Assembly: GCA_022614695.1 (NCBI GenBank)
Contig: JAKEIC010000001.1
Coordinates: forward strand, 1 to 38,283
Source of the DNA: Planctomycetales bacterium
GTDB taxonomy: Bacteria; Planctomycetota; JAKEIC01
DNA: 38,283 nt
Reading direction: 5' to 3'
The notes beneath the pieces were generated by a model. The model was not told the DNA's origin and did not search any database. It was given only the letters and a program-made list of their open reading frames with translations. This document shows positions 19,248 to 28,741 of this stretch, piece by piece. A program made the translations under genes and the position numbers. The number at the start of each line of letters is the position of its first letter. Position 1 is the stretch's first letter.

Positions 19248-20864
19248 CTATCTCGGCTGCGGCGCGGTGCCTTCCCAGTGGGCGCGGTAGCGCGGCCAGA
19301 CGGCGACGGCGAGCTTGCGGCCCAGATCGAGGCCGTGGTCGTTGTCCGTCCGGATGTGGTAGCCGCCGAGCATCCGGGACTCCGCGGCCATCTCGGCCGT
19401 GGCGGAGAACGTCGGCAGCGGCAGGTCCACGTCGCGCACGCTGGAGATGCCCGTGGCGGGGGCGCCCTCGATCGCCTGCATCTCGTACGTGCTGCAGTCG
19501 GTCTCGGTCAGCTCGCCGGCCGAGCGCTTCGCCAGGAACTCGAACCGGTCGCTGCCGCTGAAGAGTTCGAGCATCTTCGAGCAAGCCCCGCTCACCGTCG
19601 CGTGGCCCGAGGGATAACCGGGGAAGGGCGGCGTGACGAACGTGTCCGGCGAGTAGGGATGCCACTCCTCCGCCGGGATCGCGCGGAATCCCTTGCAGGG
19701 CCCGGCGTAGCCGTTCACCTTGCGGCCCTTGTGGAACCACCGCACGTACCAGTACGGGCGCGAGGAGTCGAAGTGGTACTTCTCGTTCCAGCAGACGACG
19801 AAGGCGTCGTGCGCCATCGCGGCGATGCTGAAGAAGAGCTTGACGTCCTGGTCGAGGCCGTACCGGTCGCGGCGCGAGAGGTCCTGAGCGAAGCGGAGCC
19901 AGTGGCCGGACTGCCCCGTGGAGCGGGGGCCGTCGCGCATGAACTCGACGATCGCCTTCTGGCGGAGCGACAGGTTCGCGTTGGCCTCGATGCACTCGTC
20001 CACTTCCCTCCTCATCTGGTCGGAGTCCGCCTTGGGGGGGCCGGGCATCCGGAACGGGCCGGGGTCGTCCACGCCGATGCACTTCACCCGGCCCCAGTGG
20101 GGCGTGAGCCCGCGGGGCGTGAAGCGGCCGGGCTTGCCGTCCGGATTCGCGAACGAGATGGGCATCCACCGATCAGGGTCCTGCTCCTGGCCGGGCTCGC
20201 GGAAGGGCTTGTAGCCGCTCGTGTCGGAGTAGGGCTTCCCGTTGCCGCGCGGGTCGTCGCCGAGCTGGTTCGAACCGTCGTTGTGGCGGTACTCGATGAG
20301 CGCGGCGGCGACCGCGTTGCCGACGCCCTCGGGGGTCCCGGGTTCCGTGGACCCGTTCGCGGGGTCCACGCCACTCTGCTTCGCCGTCTCCCGGACCCAG
20401 GCGAGGTCCTCGGGGAAGAGATCCTCGAGGCAGCGCGTGACGGCGTAACCGATGGCCTTCTCCCTGTTCGCGTCGGTGCGCTCGGCCTCCGGGCGCCGGA
20501 GCGCCCCGCCGAGCCGAGTGCCGACGGCGCTGGCGTCGTAGCAGGCCCAGGCGTCGAACATCGCGGTGCAGGAGATCGCCATCTCCCGGGCGATGGTGGT
20601 CGGCCGCGCCCCGATGCGGTCGTTCCGGCGGGCGGAGGCTTCCAGGATAATCTCGAGCCACCGGTAAGCCGCGGAAGGGGCGGGATGTCTCTCGGCATGG
20701 AGCGGCCATCGGGAAGCGTCCGCGGTGACGTGGGGGCCCGAGTAACACTTGAAGTGGTGGGAGTCCGCGCTCGGCTGGCCGCCGCCAGCCCCTCCGGAAG
20801 AGCAGCCGGCGAGAAGCGACGCGGCGCAGACGAGCCCGGGGGTGACGAACGAGGTCTTGGGCAT
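19248..20864 (-). CDS. Vanadium haloperoxidase / PAP2-like lipoprotein
   Basis: 538 residues from the ATG at 20864, which has a GGAG-type site upstream; the 1264-residue track ORF is an artificial fusion with the kinase frame. The signal peptide ends in the lipobox SLLAGC. The first half (residues about 60-300) is helical, as in vanadium-dependent haloperoxidases. The catalytic part has RPYWYVRWF, PGYPSGHATVSGA (the 'PSGHxxxxG' motif with the His that contacts vanadate) and GGYHIRTDNDHGLDLGRKLA (the 'R....D...G...G' end with the last Arg/His). The fold is shared with PAP2 phosphatases, so the protein could act on halide/peroxide or on phosphate esters. It is exported to the envelope. The decayed kinase gene lies upstream in the same direction. 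Confidence 0.88.
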   Translation of the reverse strand: MPKTSFVTPGLVCAASLLAGCSSGGAGGGQPSADSHHFKCYSGPHVTADASRWPLHAERHPAPSAAYRWLEIILEASARRNDRIGARPTTIAREMAISCTAMFDAWACYDASAVGTRLGGALRRPEAERTDANREKAIGYAVTRCLEDLFPEDLAWVRETAKQSGVDPANGSTEPGTPEGVGNAVAAALIEYRHNDGSNQLGDDPRGNGKPYSDTSGYKPFREPGQEQDPDRWMPISFANPDGKPGRFTPRGLTPHWGRVKCIGVDDPGPFRMPGPPKADSDQMRREVDECIEANANLSLRQKAIVEFMRDGPRSTGQSGHWLRFAQDLSRRDRYGLDQDVKLFFSIAAMAHDAFVVCWNEKYHFDSSRPYWYVRWFHKGRKVNGYAGPCKGFRAIPAEEWHPYSPDTFVTPPFPGYPSGHATVSGACSKMLELFSGSDRFEFLAKRSAGELTETDCSTYEMQAIEGAPATGISSVRDVDLPLPTFSATAEMAAESRMLGGYHIRTDNDHGLDLGRKLAVAVWPRYRAHWEGTAPQPR

Positions 20865-21027
20865 GCTCCCGCTCCTCTCTGCGATGTGCCCCGTGCCCGC
20901 CGGGAGGGCCTCGGGAAGCTCGGGCGGCCCCGGCGTGGCGTGGGCGGGGAGGATGAGACGGGCGCCGGGCCCTGTCAAGGAACGGACTCGATCCGTCCCC
21001 GACCATATGGGTCCGGGCCGCGGACCT

Positions 21028-23042
21028 TCACCTCGCCGCGCGGGCCCGGCGGAGGTCCGTCTCGACCGCCTGGCGCAGGGGCCACCCCGGCTCCGCGACC
21101 TCCAGGGCCTTCTCGAAGTCCGCCACGGCGCCGTCGGAGTCTCCCTGCGCTCCCCGCGCCAGCCCCCGGCTCGCGTACGCCTCGGGCAACCGCGGGTCGA
21201 GGCGGATCGCCTCGGTGTAGTCCGCGATCGCGCCCCCCAGTTCGCCCCGCGACCGCCGGAGGGCGCCGCGGTTGCTCCAGGCAGGCGCGTCCCGGGGCTC
21301 GAGACGGATCGCCTCGTCCAAGTCCGCGATCGCGCCGTCCGTGTCTCCGCGACCCCCTCGGAGGAGGGCCCGGCTGCGCCACGCCCTCGCCTGCGCGGAT
21401 CGAGCCGCAGCGTCTCGGACAAGTCCTCGAAGGCCCCGTCGAGGTCCCCCGTCTCGCGGCGCGCGGCGCCGCGGTTGAACCGGGGCGACGGGTCCCTGGG
21501 GGCCAGGCGGATGGCCTCCGTGAAGTCCTCGAGGGCCCGATCCCACTGGCGCGCGTCCCGGAAGGCGACGCCGCGCTGGTTCCAGGCCTCCGCATCCTCC
21601 GGCGCGACCCTGATCGCCTCACTCAAGTCGGTGACCGAGCCGAGCGGGTCGCCCGAGTCCCGCCTCGTCTTTCCGAGGTTCTTCCGCGCCGACGCGTCGC
21701 GTGGGTTCAGGCGCACCGCCTGCTCGAGGTCCCGGAGAGCGCCGGCGATGTCGCCCGTGTACGCGCGCGCGACGCCACGGTTGTTCCACGCGCTCGCCAG
21801 GGCGGGGTCGAGCTCAATCGCCCGCGAGGCGTCGGCGATGACCCGCGCGTGGTCTCCGATGGCGAGGTAGGCGAATGCGCGATTGTTCCAGGTGGCCGCC
21901 AGGCGCGGTTCGAGACGCAGGGCCTCGGTGAAGTCCGCGACGGCTCCAGGCAGCTCGCGAAGCTGGCGTCGCAAGACCCCACGGTTGCTGTAGGCCCACG
22001 CGAACGGCACGCCCGCCGAGAGCGCCGTCCCGTAATCCTGCACGGCCCGGGTCCGGTCACCGCTCGGGTCGAGGCTCTCCACCCAGGCCCGCAGGAGCCC
22101 GGCCTCCCATCCCGCCGCATCTCGGAGCGCCTCCCGCGCGCCCGCCCAATCGTCCGCGATGATCGCGAGGGCCGCGGATGCGAGACGCCCCTCGGAGCCC
22201 GGCGCGCCCCGGGCGCGCTCGAGGTCGGGTCGGGCCTCCGCGAACTCCCGACGGAACAACCTCTCGAGCCCCCCGTAGAGCCTCGCGGACGTCCCCTGGG
22301 GCGCGGTGGCCGGCACCTCGCCCCAGACGGAGCGGGCCTCGTCTCCGCGGCCGATGGCCCACAGCCGCATCCCCCGCTCGACCCGCCAGTCGTGACGGCG
22401 CGGGTCCTGATCGAGCGCGCGGGCGAGGAGATCCGCCGCCCGCGCGGGGTCCTCGACCGCCACGGCGCGAGCCTGCGCGGCGAGATCCTCCGCCGCGGAC
22501 CGGTCCGGCCCTCCCGCGACGCGGCCTTCGGGGTCCGGGCGCGAAGCCCACGCCAGGACCGCGATCCCCGCCGCGACCGCCGCCGCCGCCGCCCGGCTCC
22601 GCGTCGCGCCGGGGAGCCGGGCCCGGGGCCGTCGCCCGCCGAGGACGCGATCGAGATCCTCCCGGAGAGCGCCGGAGTCCCGGTATCTCTCGCGAGCCCG
22701 CTTGGGCAGGCACGCCCACGCCACCCGGTCCACGCCGCCGGGCACTCCGCGGCGCAGAGCGCCCATCCGGACCGGCTCGCGGAGGAGCACCTGTCCCACA
22801 ATCGCCGCGCCGGTCGCCCCCTCGAAGGCCGGCCGCCCGGTGATCATCTCGTAGAGGACGCAACCGAGGCCCCACACGTCGGTCGCGGGCGTGAGCGAGG
22901 AGACCTCGCCGCGGGCCTGCTCGGGGGACATGTACGCCGGGGTGCCGAGCGCCTCGCCCGTGCGGGTGAGCTTGGAGCCCGTCGCGATGGACTTCGCGAG
23001 GCCGAAGTCGGCGAGGTACGCGGCTACCGTCTCCTCGCGCAC
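21028..23042 (-). pseudogene. Truncated and frameshifted Ser/Thr kinase with TPRs
   Basis: The frame begins at a GTG 38 bases from a divergent methyltransferase start and enters the kinase at ADFGLAKS, so the glycine loop, catalytic Lys and HRD motif are absent; an in-frame TAG lies four codons upstream. The activation segment (GTPAYMSPEQA) and C-lobe (ATDVWGLGCVLYEMITG) are good. A TM segment (AAAAVAAGIAVLAWAS) and about ten TPRs follow. Near 21385-21398 the TPR reading jumps from the track frame (ending LRLDPR) to another frame (ARAWRSRALLRGGRGDTDGA), which ends at the stop at 21028. So there are two defects: lost N-lobe and a one-base frameshift. The shift could be a sequencing error, but the missing N-lobe cannot be. 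It is probably a dead kinase; the TPR part may still be expressed. Confidence 0.82.
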
Positions 23043-23080
23043 GCTCCCATGCTACCGGGATCGCCGCGAGGAGGTGCGGA

Positions 23081-23869
23081 TTGACGCGGCCGTCCCCCGG
23101 TCGGAGACTCGCCCGCGTGGGGCTCGCCGACGAGCACAGGCGGCAGTTCGCCTGGCGCGCGTGGCCGGCGGCCCTCGACGCCCTCCCGCCGCTCCAGGGC
23201 CGGACCGTCCTCGACCTCGGCTGCGGCGTGGGGGACCTGGCCGCCGCGCTCGTCGCGCGGGGGGCGCGCGTGATCGGCGTGGACTCGAACGAGCAACTCC
23301 TCGCGGAGGCGAGGGCGAGGGGACTCCCGGGGGCCGAGTTCCGCGCCGGGGATCTGCGCGCGCTCCCGGACCTCGGCGTGGCGGCGGACGGGGTCTGGTG
23401 CAGCTTCGCGGCCGCCTACATCCCCGATCTTCCCCCGGTCCTCCGGGCGTGGGCGGGGCGCCTGCGGTCGGGGGGCTGGATCGCGCTCACCGAGATTGAC
23501 GGTCTGTTCGCCCACGAGCCCCTGGGCGAGCGGACGAAGTCGCTCCTCGACGCCTACGTCCGGGACTCGCTCGCGGCGGGCCGGTACGACTTCCGGATGG
23601 GGATTAGGCTGCGCGGCCACCTCGAGCGGGCGGGGTTCCGGGTTTCCCGGGAGATCGCTCTCCCGGACGCCGAGTTCTCGTTCGAAGGGCCTGCCGGACC
23701 CGACGTCGTCCACGCCTGGGAAGAGCGGCTCTCCCGCATGCGGCTCCTGCGCGACTCCTGCGGCGCGGAGTGGGACGCGGTCCGGGCGGACTTCCTGGCC
23801 TGCCTGCGTCGGCCGGACCACAACTCGGACTCGCGGGTCGTCTGCTGCATCGCCGAACGCCCGGCCTGA
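23081..23869 (+). CDS. Class I SAM-dependent methyltransferase
   Basis: 262 residues from a TTG at 23081, which has GAGGAGGTG a few bases upstream. Motif I is VLDLGCGVGDLAAAL, followed by the acidic end of strand 2 (VIGVDSNEQLL), EFRAGDL with the Asp of motif II, and a later strand SGGWIALTEID. The substrate is not evident; the C-terminal 100 residues (LFAHEPLGERTKSLLDAYVRD) resemble UbiE/small-molecule methyltransferases. It stands alone, convergent with the dehydrogenase (12 bases between stops) and divergent from the decayed kinase, which suggests that the rearrangement that removed the kinase N-lobe placed this gene there. Confidence 0.85.
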   Translation: MTRPSPGRRLARVGLADEHRRQFAWRAWPAALDALPPLQGRTVLDLGCGVGDLAAALVARGARVIGVDSNEQLLAEARARGLPGAEFRAGDLRALPDLGVAADGVWCSFAAAYIPDLPPVLRAWAGRLRSGGWIALTEIDGLFAHEPLGERTKSLLDAYVRDSLAAGRYDFRMGIRLRGHLERAGFRVSREIALPDAEFSFEGPAGPDVVHAWEERLSRMRLLRDSCGAEWDAVRADFLACLRRPDHNSDSRVVCCIAERPA

Positions 23870-23881
23870 GGGCCTCGGCTA

Positions 23882-24862
23882 CTAGTACCCCCGCGCGAGG
23901 TCCACCCGGTTGGGCATCGGCTCCCACCGGGCGGCGGCGTTCAGTAGCTCGGCGAGCGCCGCGCCGCGGAGCGCCTCGGTCCCGTCGGTGAGCCCGGCCC
24001 GGTGCGGGCTCAGGACGACGTTCGGCAGGTCCCGGAAAGGGTGGTCGCCGGGCGGAGTCCGCGTCCGGGTCTCCTCTCCGGTCGGGTAGCGCCACCAGAC
24101 GTCGAGGCCGGCGGAGAGCCGGCCCGCGCGGAGCGCCTGGAAGAGCGCCCCCTCGTCCACGACGCGGCCGCGGCCCACGTTCACGAGGACGGCGCCCGCC
24201 GGCAGGAGCGACAGCTCCGCCTCGCCCAGGAGGCCGTCGGTCTCCGGCGTGTCGGGGACCGCGACGACGACGGCGTGCGCGCGGGGCAGGAGCGAGCGGA
24301 GAGCCGACGCCGGGTGGACCTCCGCGTCCCCGACCCGCTCGGCCGCCGTCGCCGCGCGCCGCGTGGCGAGCACCCGCATCCCGAGCCCCGCGCAGGCCCG
24401 GGCCACGCGGCTCCCGACCGCGCCGTGCCCCAGGACGAGAACGGTCCTCCCTTCGAGCAGAAGCTCCGGGTGCTCACCGTAGCGCGGGGACCAGTCGCCC
24501 CGCCGGAGCGCCGCGTCGCCCGGGAGTACGCGCTTGGCGGCGGCGAGGAGGAGAGCCATCGCCATCTCGGCCGTGGGCGCCGCGTTGTGGTGGAGGTTGT
24601 GGACCGCCAGCCGGGGGAAGTCTCGGAGGACGAGGTCGCGCGTCTCTCGAGGGATGCCGGCGAACGGGATCACGAGGGCCTCCAGGGAGGGGCTCGCCTC
24701 GAGGTGCGCGAGGTCGGGGCGGCCCGCCACGAGCACCCGGTAGCGGGCGGGGGTCGGGACGTCCGGGCCCACCCGGAGATCCACGTCCGATCGGAGACTT
24801 TCGCGGAGGACCCGGCCGAACTCGGGCTCCGGAGCGCGGGGAAGGAAGACCTCGAGGGCCAC
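23882..24862 (-). CDS. D-2-hydroxyacid dehydrogenase family protein
   Basis: 326 residues. The Rossmann segment VLVLGHGAVGSRVARACAGLGMRVLATRR carries the GxGxxG NAD(P) motif, although the dinucleotide-specificity residues point weakly to NADP. Further on, VVVAVPDTPETDGLLG, VLVNVGRGRVVDEGALFQALRAG (catalytic Arg region) and VVLSPHRAGLT (catalytic His) are the standard D-isomer 2-hydroxyacid dehydrogenase signatures. The N-terminal domain is shorter and less conserved. Family members reduce 2-oxo acids such as glyoxylate or hydroxypyruvate; the substrate cannot be told here. It is convergent with the methyltransferase and divergent from the DoxX gene, with a 36-base gap. Confidence 0.9.
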   Translation of the reverse strand: MALEVFLPRAPEPEFGRVLRESLRSDVDLRVGPDVPTPARYRVLVAGRPDLAHLEASPSLEALVIPFAGIPRETRDLVLRDFPRLAVHNLHHNAAPTAEMAMALLLAAAKRVLPGDAALRRGDWSPRYGEHPELLLEGRTVLVLGHGAVGSRVARACAGLGMRVLATRRAATAAERVGDAEVHPASALRSLLPRAHAVVVAVPDTPETDGLLGEAELSLLPAGAVLVNVGRGRVVDEGALFQALRAGRLSAGLDVWWRYPTGEETRTRTPPGDHPFRDLPNVVLSPHRAGLTDGTEALRGAALAELLNAAARWEPMPNRVDLARGY

Positions 24863-24898
24863 GACCCGCGGAGGCTACCACGGCGGCTATACTCCAGC

Positions 24899-25308
24899 GT
24901 GCTCCCGAAGGCCCTCGCACCGCACGCCGAACGCGCCTATGCGCTGCTCCGGATCGTCTCGGGTTCGCTCCTCGCCTTCCACGGCGCGCAGAAGATCCTC
25001 GGCGTCTTCTCAGACTTCCGGCCGGCCCGCTGCGCCAGCTCTGGTTCGGGGGCCTGATCGAGCTCTTCGGGGGGATCGCCATCGCGCTCGGGCTCTTCAC
25101 GTCCTGGGCCGCGTTCCTCTGCAGCGGGATGATGGCCGTCGCCTACATCCAGTTCCACTGGAAGTTCCAGCTCGGCCCCGAGTTCTTCCCGGCGGTGAAC
25201 AAGGGCGAGCCCGCGCTCGTCTACGCGTTCCTCTTCCTCTTCATCGCCTGCAAGGGAGCCGGCCTCTGGAGCGTGGACGGGAGGCGGGCCCGGTCCGATC
25301 ACGCCTGA
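24899..25308 (+). pseudogene. DoxX-family membrane protein with a frameshift
   Basis: From a GTG at 24899 the frame reads AYALLRIVSGSLLAFHGAQKILGVFSDF, the first DoxX helix with its HGxQKl motif. The reading must then change frame at about 25020-25030 to continue as LRQLWFGGLIELFGGIAIALG, SWAAFLCSGMMAVAYIQFHW and LVYAFLFLFIACKGAG up to the stop at 25306. Both halves are clearly DoxX. A one-base deletion within a GC-rich run (near CCGGCCGGCCCGCTG) explains it. It may be a sequencing or assembly error or a true inactivation; I cannot tell. DoxX proteins are small inner-membrane proteins linked to redox metabolism. The 200 bases after it hold no gene I can support. Confidence 0.8.
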
Positions 25309-25510
25309 GTGTGCGCCCGGGGCCGGGCGACCCCTCCCCGGTTCTCGCTCCATGCTCGTCTTCAGCTCGCAGCCTAGCGCGACGGGGCTCCCGAGCGGCG
25401 GTATGACGTTCGAGCGTTGACGGGGGCCCGGACGCTTCGGAGAATCCGGCTCTCCGCGTCCGCCCCAGGAGATGTCTCCACGGGAGCGGCCGGGAGGTGG
25501 GAGGCGCCTC

Positions 25511-27541
25511 ATGGGCCTGTTCCGGCTCGGCGAGATCCTCGGGCTCGGCCTCTCCGTGCTCGGGCTCGTCGTGGTCGGCTCGCCGGGCTGCATGCGACCG
25601 AGAGCGCGCGCCACCCCGGCCGCTCCGACGAGCCACTTGTCCGGATCGGCCGCGACGGGCGCGGGGGCTGTGGCGGCGGCCCCGGTGCCCGCGTCGCTCG
25701 ACTCGGAGCAGCCGTGCCGGCCGCTCGAGCCGGACGAGGAGGTCGTCCTCGGACCCGGCACCAGCTTCGTCATGCGAAAGCACTCCGTGTTCAAGGAGCT
25801 GGCCCACGAGTCCACGGTCTACCAGCGCTGGCGGATCCTCGAGTTCGAGGCCGCCACGGGGAAGGTCCGGATCCGGCTGGAGACCGCGGCCGAGGGCGGA
25901 CGGGCGACTCTCAGCGACCCGATGGAGCAGACGGCGATGTACGTGACGGCGGGCGACGAGCCGCTCGAGATCGTCGAGGTCCCGGCGGGGCGGATCCGGT
26001 GCAAGAGGACCCACACGGTCACGCAGGCCGGGCGCTTCATCATGGACTCGTGGCAGGCCCCGGTCCTCCCGAACTGGGTCCACGTCCGACAGGTGACGGA
26101 CTCGCCGCAGCTCCGCTCCGTCGAGGAGCTGCTGCGCGTCGAGAACGCGTCCGTCGCTCCGCCGGGGACTCGCGAGGCCAAGAGAAAGGCGGAGGCTGGG
26201 GCAGCGCTGGCGGAAGCCCGCAAGCTCCGGGCGGCGCGGTCGGGCCCTGCGGTGACCGTCGGCGCGGACGAGCGCCTCGAGCTGGCCGTCGGGACGCGGT
26301 TCACGAGCGAGACCGTGACCGAGATGAGGGTCGGCTTCCAGATGACCATGACCATGCTCGCCGAAGCCACGGTCATGGCGCTCGATGAGAGGAAGCTGAC
26401 CCTGAGGACGATCATGACCACGAAAACCGGAGGGACCGAGAACACGACCGAGACCTCGATGGAGCTGGAGCGCGCCGGGCTGAACCAGGCCCTGGAGGGC
26501 GCCGCGGAGGTCATCGAGGTGCCGGCCGGGAAGTTCCGGTGCCGAAAGAGCCGGTCCGAGTCGATGATGCAGGGCAAGCGCATGGTGATGGAGCACTGGA
26601 TGGCGCCGGGGATCCCGGTCCCCGTCCGCTCGGAGATCTCGGGGGACTTCCAGTCCAGCGTGACAGTCCTCGAACGCATCGAGAACGCGCGGACCGTCCC
26701 GGCGGGCGCCGCGCCGACGCCCCTCTCGAGCGCGCCGAAGCCCGGCCCGGCGGAGGTGTCGAAGGGCGTCCCGCAGCCGGCCGGCGCCCCGGGCGTCCCT
26801 CGGAACGCGTTCATCCTGGTCGTCGGGGTCGGGACCTTCGGCGACGGCAAGCTCCCGTCGCTCCGGTTCGCAGAGGCCGACGCGCGTTCGGTGTTCGCGT
26901 TCTGCTCAACCGAGCGGCGAAGCCCGGCCGATCCCGATCGCGTCCAGCTCCTGGTGGGGAAGGCGGCGACGAGGCAGAGGATCCTCGACGCGGTCCGCGA
27001 CCACCTCGTCAAGAAGGCGACGCACCCCGAGGATCTGGCCGTCCTCTACTTCTCCGGTCATGCCCTGATGGAGGGCGGGGAGACCTACCTCGCCTGCTCG
27101 GGCACGGAGCCCGGGGAACTCGCGATCACCGGGCTCCCGCTCCGGGAGCTCGGGGCCGCCTGGGCGTCGATCCGGGCCGGCCGCCGAGTCCTGATCGCCG
27201 ACGCGTGCCGGATCGGCGACGTCGGACGCGCCCGCGGGACCGGGCGGATCAACCTGTCAGCGGGCGACGGGGAGTCGGCGCCGGGATCCCTCCACCTGCT
27301 CGCCTCGGGTCCCGAGCAGCCGTCCACCGAGGATGAGCAGCTCGGGCAGGGAGTGTTCACGACGGCGCTCCTGAAGGGCCTCCGCGGCGAGGCGGAGAGT
27401 GATGCGGACGGCAGGGTGTCCTCCTCGGAGCTGGCGGAGTACCTCGAGGCCGAGGTGCCGAGGCTCGCCGCCGCGGCCGGGGGAGCCCAGACGCCGGTCG
27501 CGCGAGGCGCCGACCGCCCCGGGTTCTACCTCACGCGATAG
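25511..27541 (+). CDS. Secreted caspase-like (peptidase C14) protein with duplicated beta-domain
   Basis: About 676 residues from the ATG at 25511, chosen for the GGGAGG just upstream; the track start at 25472 is possible. A hydrophobic N-terminus (LGLGLSVLGLVVVGSPGC) ends in a Cys, a possible but atypical lipobox. Two similar beta-rich domains follow. The match is clear between VPAGRIRCKRTHTVTQAG plus the WQAP end and VPAGKFRCRKSRSESMMQG plus HWMAP. After a Pro/Ala linker comes a caspase p20-type domain: ILVVGVGTFGDGKLP, FAEADARSVF, VLYFSGHA (catalytic His) and VLIADACRIGD (catalytic Cys). The family cleaves after Asp or Arg/Lys; the acidic or basic preference cannot be told. It is a monocistronic gene between a frameshifted DoxX and a convergent aminotransferase. 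Confidence 0.85.
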   Translation: MGLFRLGEILGLGLSVLGLVVVGSPGCMRPRARATPAAPTSHLSGSAATGAGAVAAAPVPASLDSEQPCRPLEPDEEVVLGPGTSFVMRKHSVFKELAHESTVYQRWRILEFEAATGKVRIRLETAAEGGRATLSDPMEQTAMYVTAGDEPLEIVEVPAGRIRCKRTHTVTQAGRFIMDSWQAPVLPNWVHVRQVTDSPQLRSVEELLRVENASVAPPGTREAKRKAEAGAALAEARKLRAARSGPAVTVGADERLELAVGTRFTSETVTEMRVGFQMTMTMLAEATVMALDERKLTLRTIMTTKTGGTENTTETSMELERAGLNQALEGAAEVIEVPAGKFRCRKSRSESMMQGKRMVMEHWMAPGIPVPVRSEISGDFQSSVTVLERIENARTVPAGAAPTPLSSAPKPGPAEVSKGVPQPAGAPGVPRNAFILVVGVGTFGDGKLPSLRFAEADARSVFAFCSTERRSPADPDRVQLLVGKAATRQRILDAVRDHLVKKATHPEDLAVLYFSGHALMEGGETYLACSGTEPGELAITGLPLRELGAAWASIRAGRRVLIADACRIGDVGRARGTGRINLSAGDGESAPGSLHLLASGPEQPSTEDEQLGQGVFTTALLKGLRGEAESDADGRVSSSELAEYLEAEVPRLAAAAGGAQTPVARGADRPGFYLTR

Positions 27542-27566
27542 GCGCGGACGGGTCGGCCGCCGGGGG

Positions 27567-28733
27567 CTACCGGAGTCGCTCGCGCAGCGCCGCCGCGAGC
27601 CGGCGGTACTGGTCCACGGTGTTGTAGGCCTGCGCGGAGATCCGGATCAGGCGGCGCGGCCAGGCGGGCCAGCCCATCACGGGCACCTCGATCCGGTGGC
27701 GGGTCCAGAGGTCGTCCTGGAGCGACTCGGTCCCGAACGGCGAGGAGGGCGGGGGGCTCGTGGCGTCCCGGATCGGGACCGACGCCATCGAGCCGAGCAT
27801 CTCCGGGGGGGCCGGAGGAGGGACGCCCAGGGCGTCGCAGAGGATCGAGCGTCCCTCGATCGCGAGGTCGTGATTGCGGCGCTGGAGGGCGGGGATCCCG
27901 CCCGGGAACAGCGTTCCGAGGAACCGAATCGCCGCCGGGACGCACAGGGCCGGGGTCGGATCGTCGGTCCCGGTCCAGTCGAATTCCACGCGGAACCGAG
28001 GGCGGCCGCGCAGCTCCGCGTTCGCGCCGTGGCTGATGACGGCGGGCCGGACCCGGTCGCGGCGGTCGCGCCGGACGTGCAGGAAGGCGGCGCCCTTCGG
28101 CGCGCAGAGCCACTTGTGGCAGTTGCCGGTGTAGTAGGCGGCTCCGAGGCCGCCCAGGTCGAGCGGGATCATCCCGGGCGCGTGCGCCCCGTCCACGAGC
28201 GCGTCCACGCCCCGCGCCGAGAGGTCGCGCACCAGCCGCTCGAGCGGGAGGACGAGCGCCGTCGGGCTGGTCACGTGGTCAAGGAGCGCGAGCCGCGTCC
28301 GCTTCGTGACGCGCTCGAGGATCGGCCCGGCGAGGTCGTCGGGGGACGAGACGGGGAACGGCAGGGCCGCCGTCACGACGCGCGCGCCGGTCGAGTCGAG
28401 GGTGTTCCGGCAGGCGTTGTACGCCTGGTCGGTCGTGAGGATCTCGTCGTCGCCGCGCCAGGGGAGCGACCGGACGACCGCGTTCACCGCCGTCGTCGCG
28501 TTCCGGACGAAGGCGAGATCCTCGGGGTCGGCCCCGACGAACGCGGCGAGGGTCGCGCGGGCCTCCGCGAGGAGCCCTTCCATCTCGCGCATGAAGAACC
28601 GGACCGGCTGCGATTCGAGGCGCCGCCGGAGCCTCTCCTGTTCCTCGAGGACCGGGCGCGGGCAGGCGCCGAAGGAGCCGTGGTTCAGGAAGTCCACCCC
28701 CGGCTCGAGGGTCCAGTGCTCGGCGAGCGGCAC
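27567..28733 (-). CDS. Class V aminotransferase (isopenicillin N epimerase-like)
   Basis: 388 residues from a GTG at 28733, eight bases after the cyclase stop; the track start at 28970 overlaps the cyclase. The order FLNHGSFGACPRPVLE, FVRNATTAVNAVVRSL, LLDHVTSPTALVLPL, LVDGAHAPGMIPLDL and YYTGNCHKWLCAPKGAAFL is that of PLP-dependent class V enzymes; the Lys in NCHKWLCAPKG forms the aldimine. The C-terminal part (RHRIEVPVMGW, IRISAQAYNT) completes the small domain. The substrate is unknown; members are annotated as isopenicillin-N epimerase-like or selenocysteine-lyase-like, without strong evidence. It is the last gene of a four-gene minus-strand operon. The PLP fold is clear, the reaction is not. 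Confidence 0.9.
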   Translation of the reverse strand: MPLAEHWTLEPGVDFLNHGSFGACPRPVLEEQERLRRRLESQPVRFFMREMEGLLAEARATLAAFVGADPEDLAFVRNATTAVNAVVRSLPWRGDDEILTTDQAYNACRNTLDSTGARVVTAALPFPVSSPDDLAGPILERVTKRTRLALLDHVTSPTALVLPLERLVRDLSARGVDALVDGAHAPGMIPLDLGGLGAAYYTGNCHKWLCAPKGAAFLHVRRDRRDRVRPAVISHGANAELRGRPRFRVEFDWTGTDDPTPALCVPAAIRFLGTLFPGGIPALQRRNHDLAIEGRSILCDALGVPPPAPPEMLGSMASVPIRDATSPPPSSPFGTESLQDDLWTRHRIEVPVMGWPAWPRRLIRISAQAYNTVDQYRRLAAALRERLR

Positions 28734-28741
28734 GGGATTGC

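Noticed and set aside
19248-23042. Single 1264-residue kinase-haloperoxidase fusion protein
   Set aside because: The two parts join through out-of-frame TPR sequence; the haloperoxidase-like part has its own ATG, ribosome site and lipobox signal.
18846-23084. 1412-codon plus-strand ORF
   Set aside because: It is a shadow of the haloperoxidase-like and kinase-TPR genes on the minus strand: Arg/Pro/Gly-rich, with no domain pattern.
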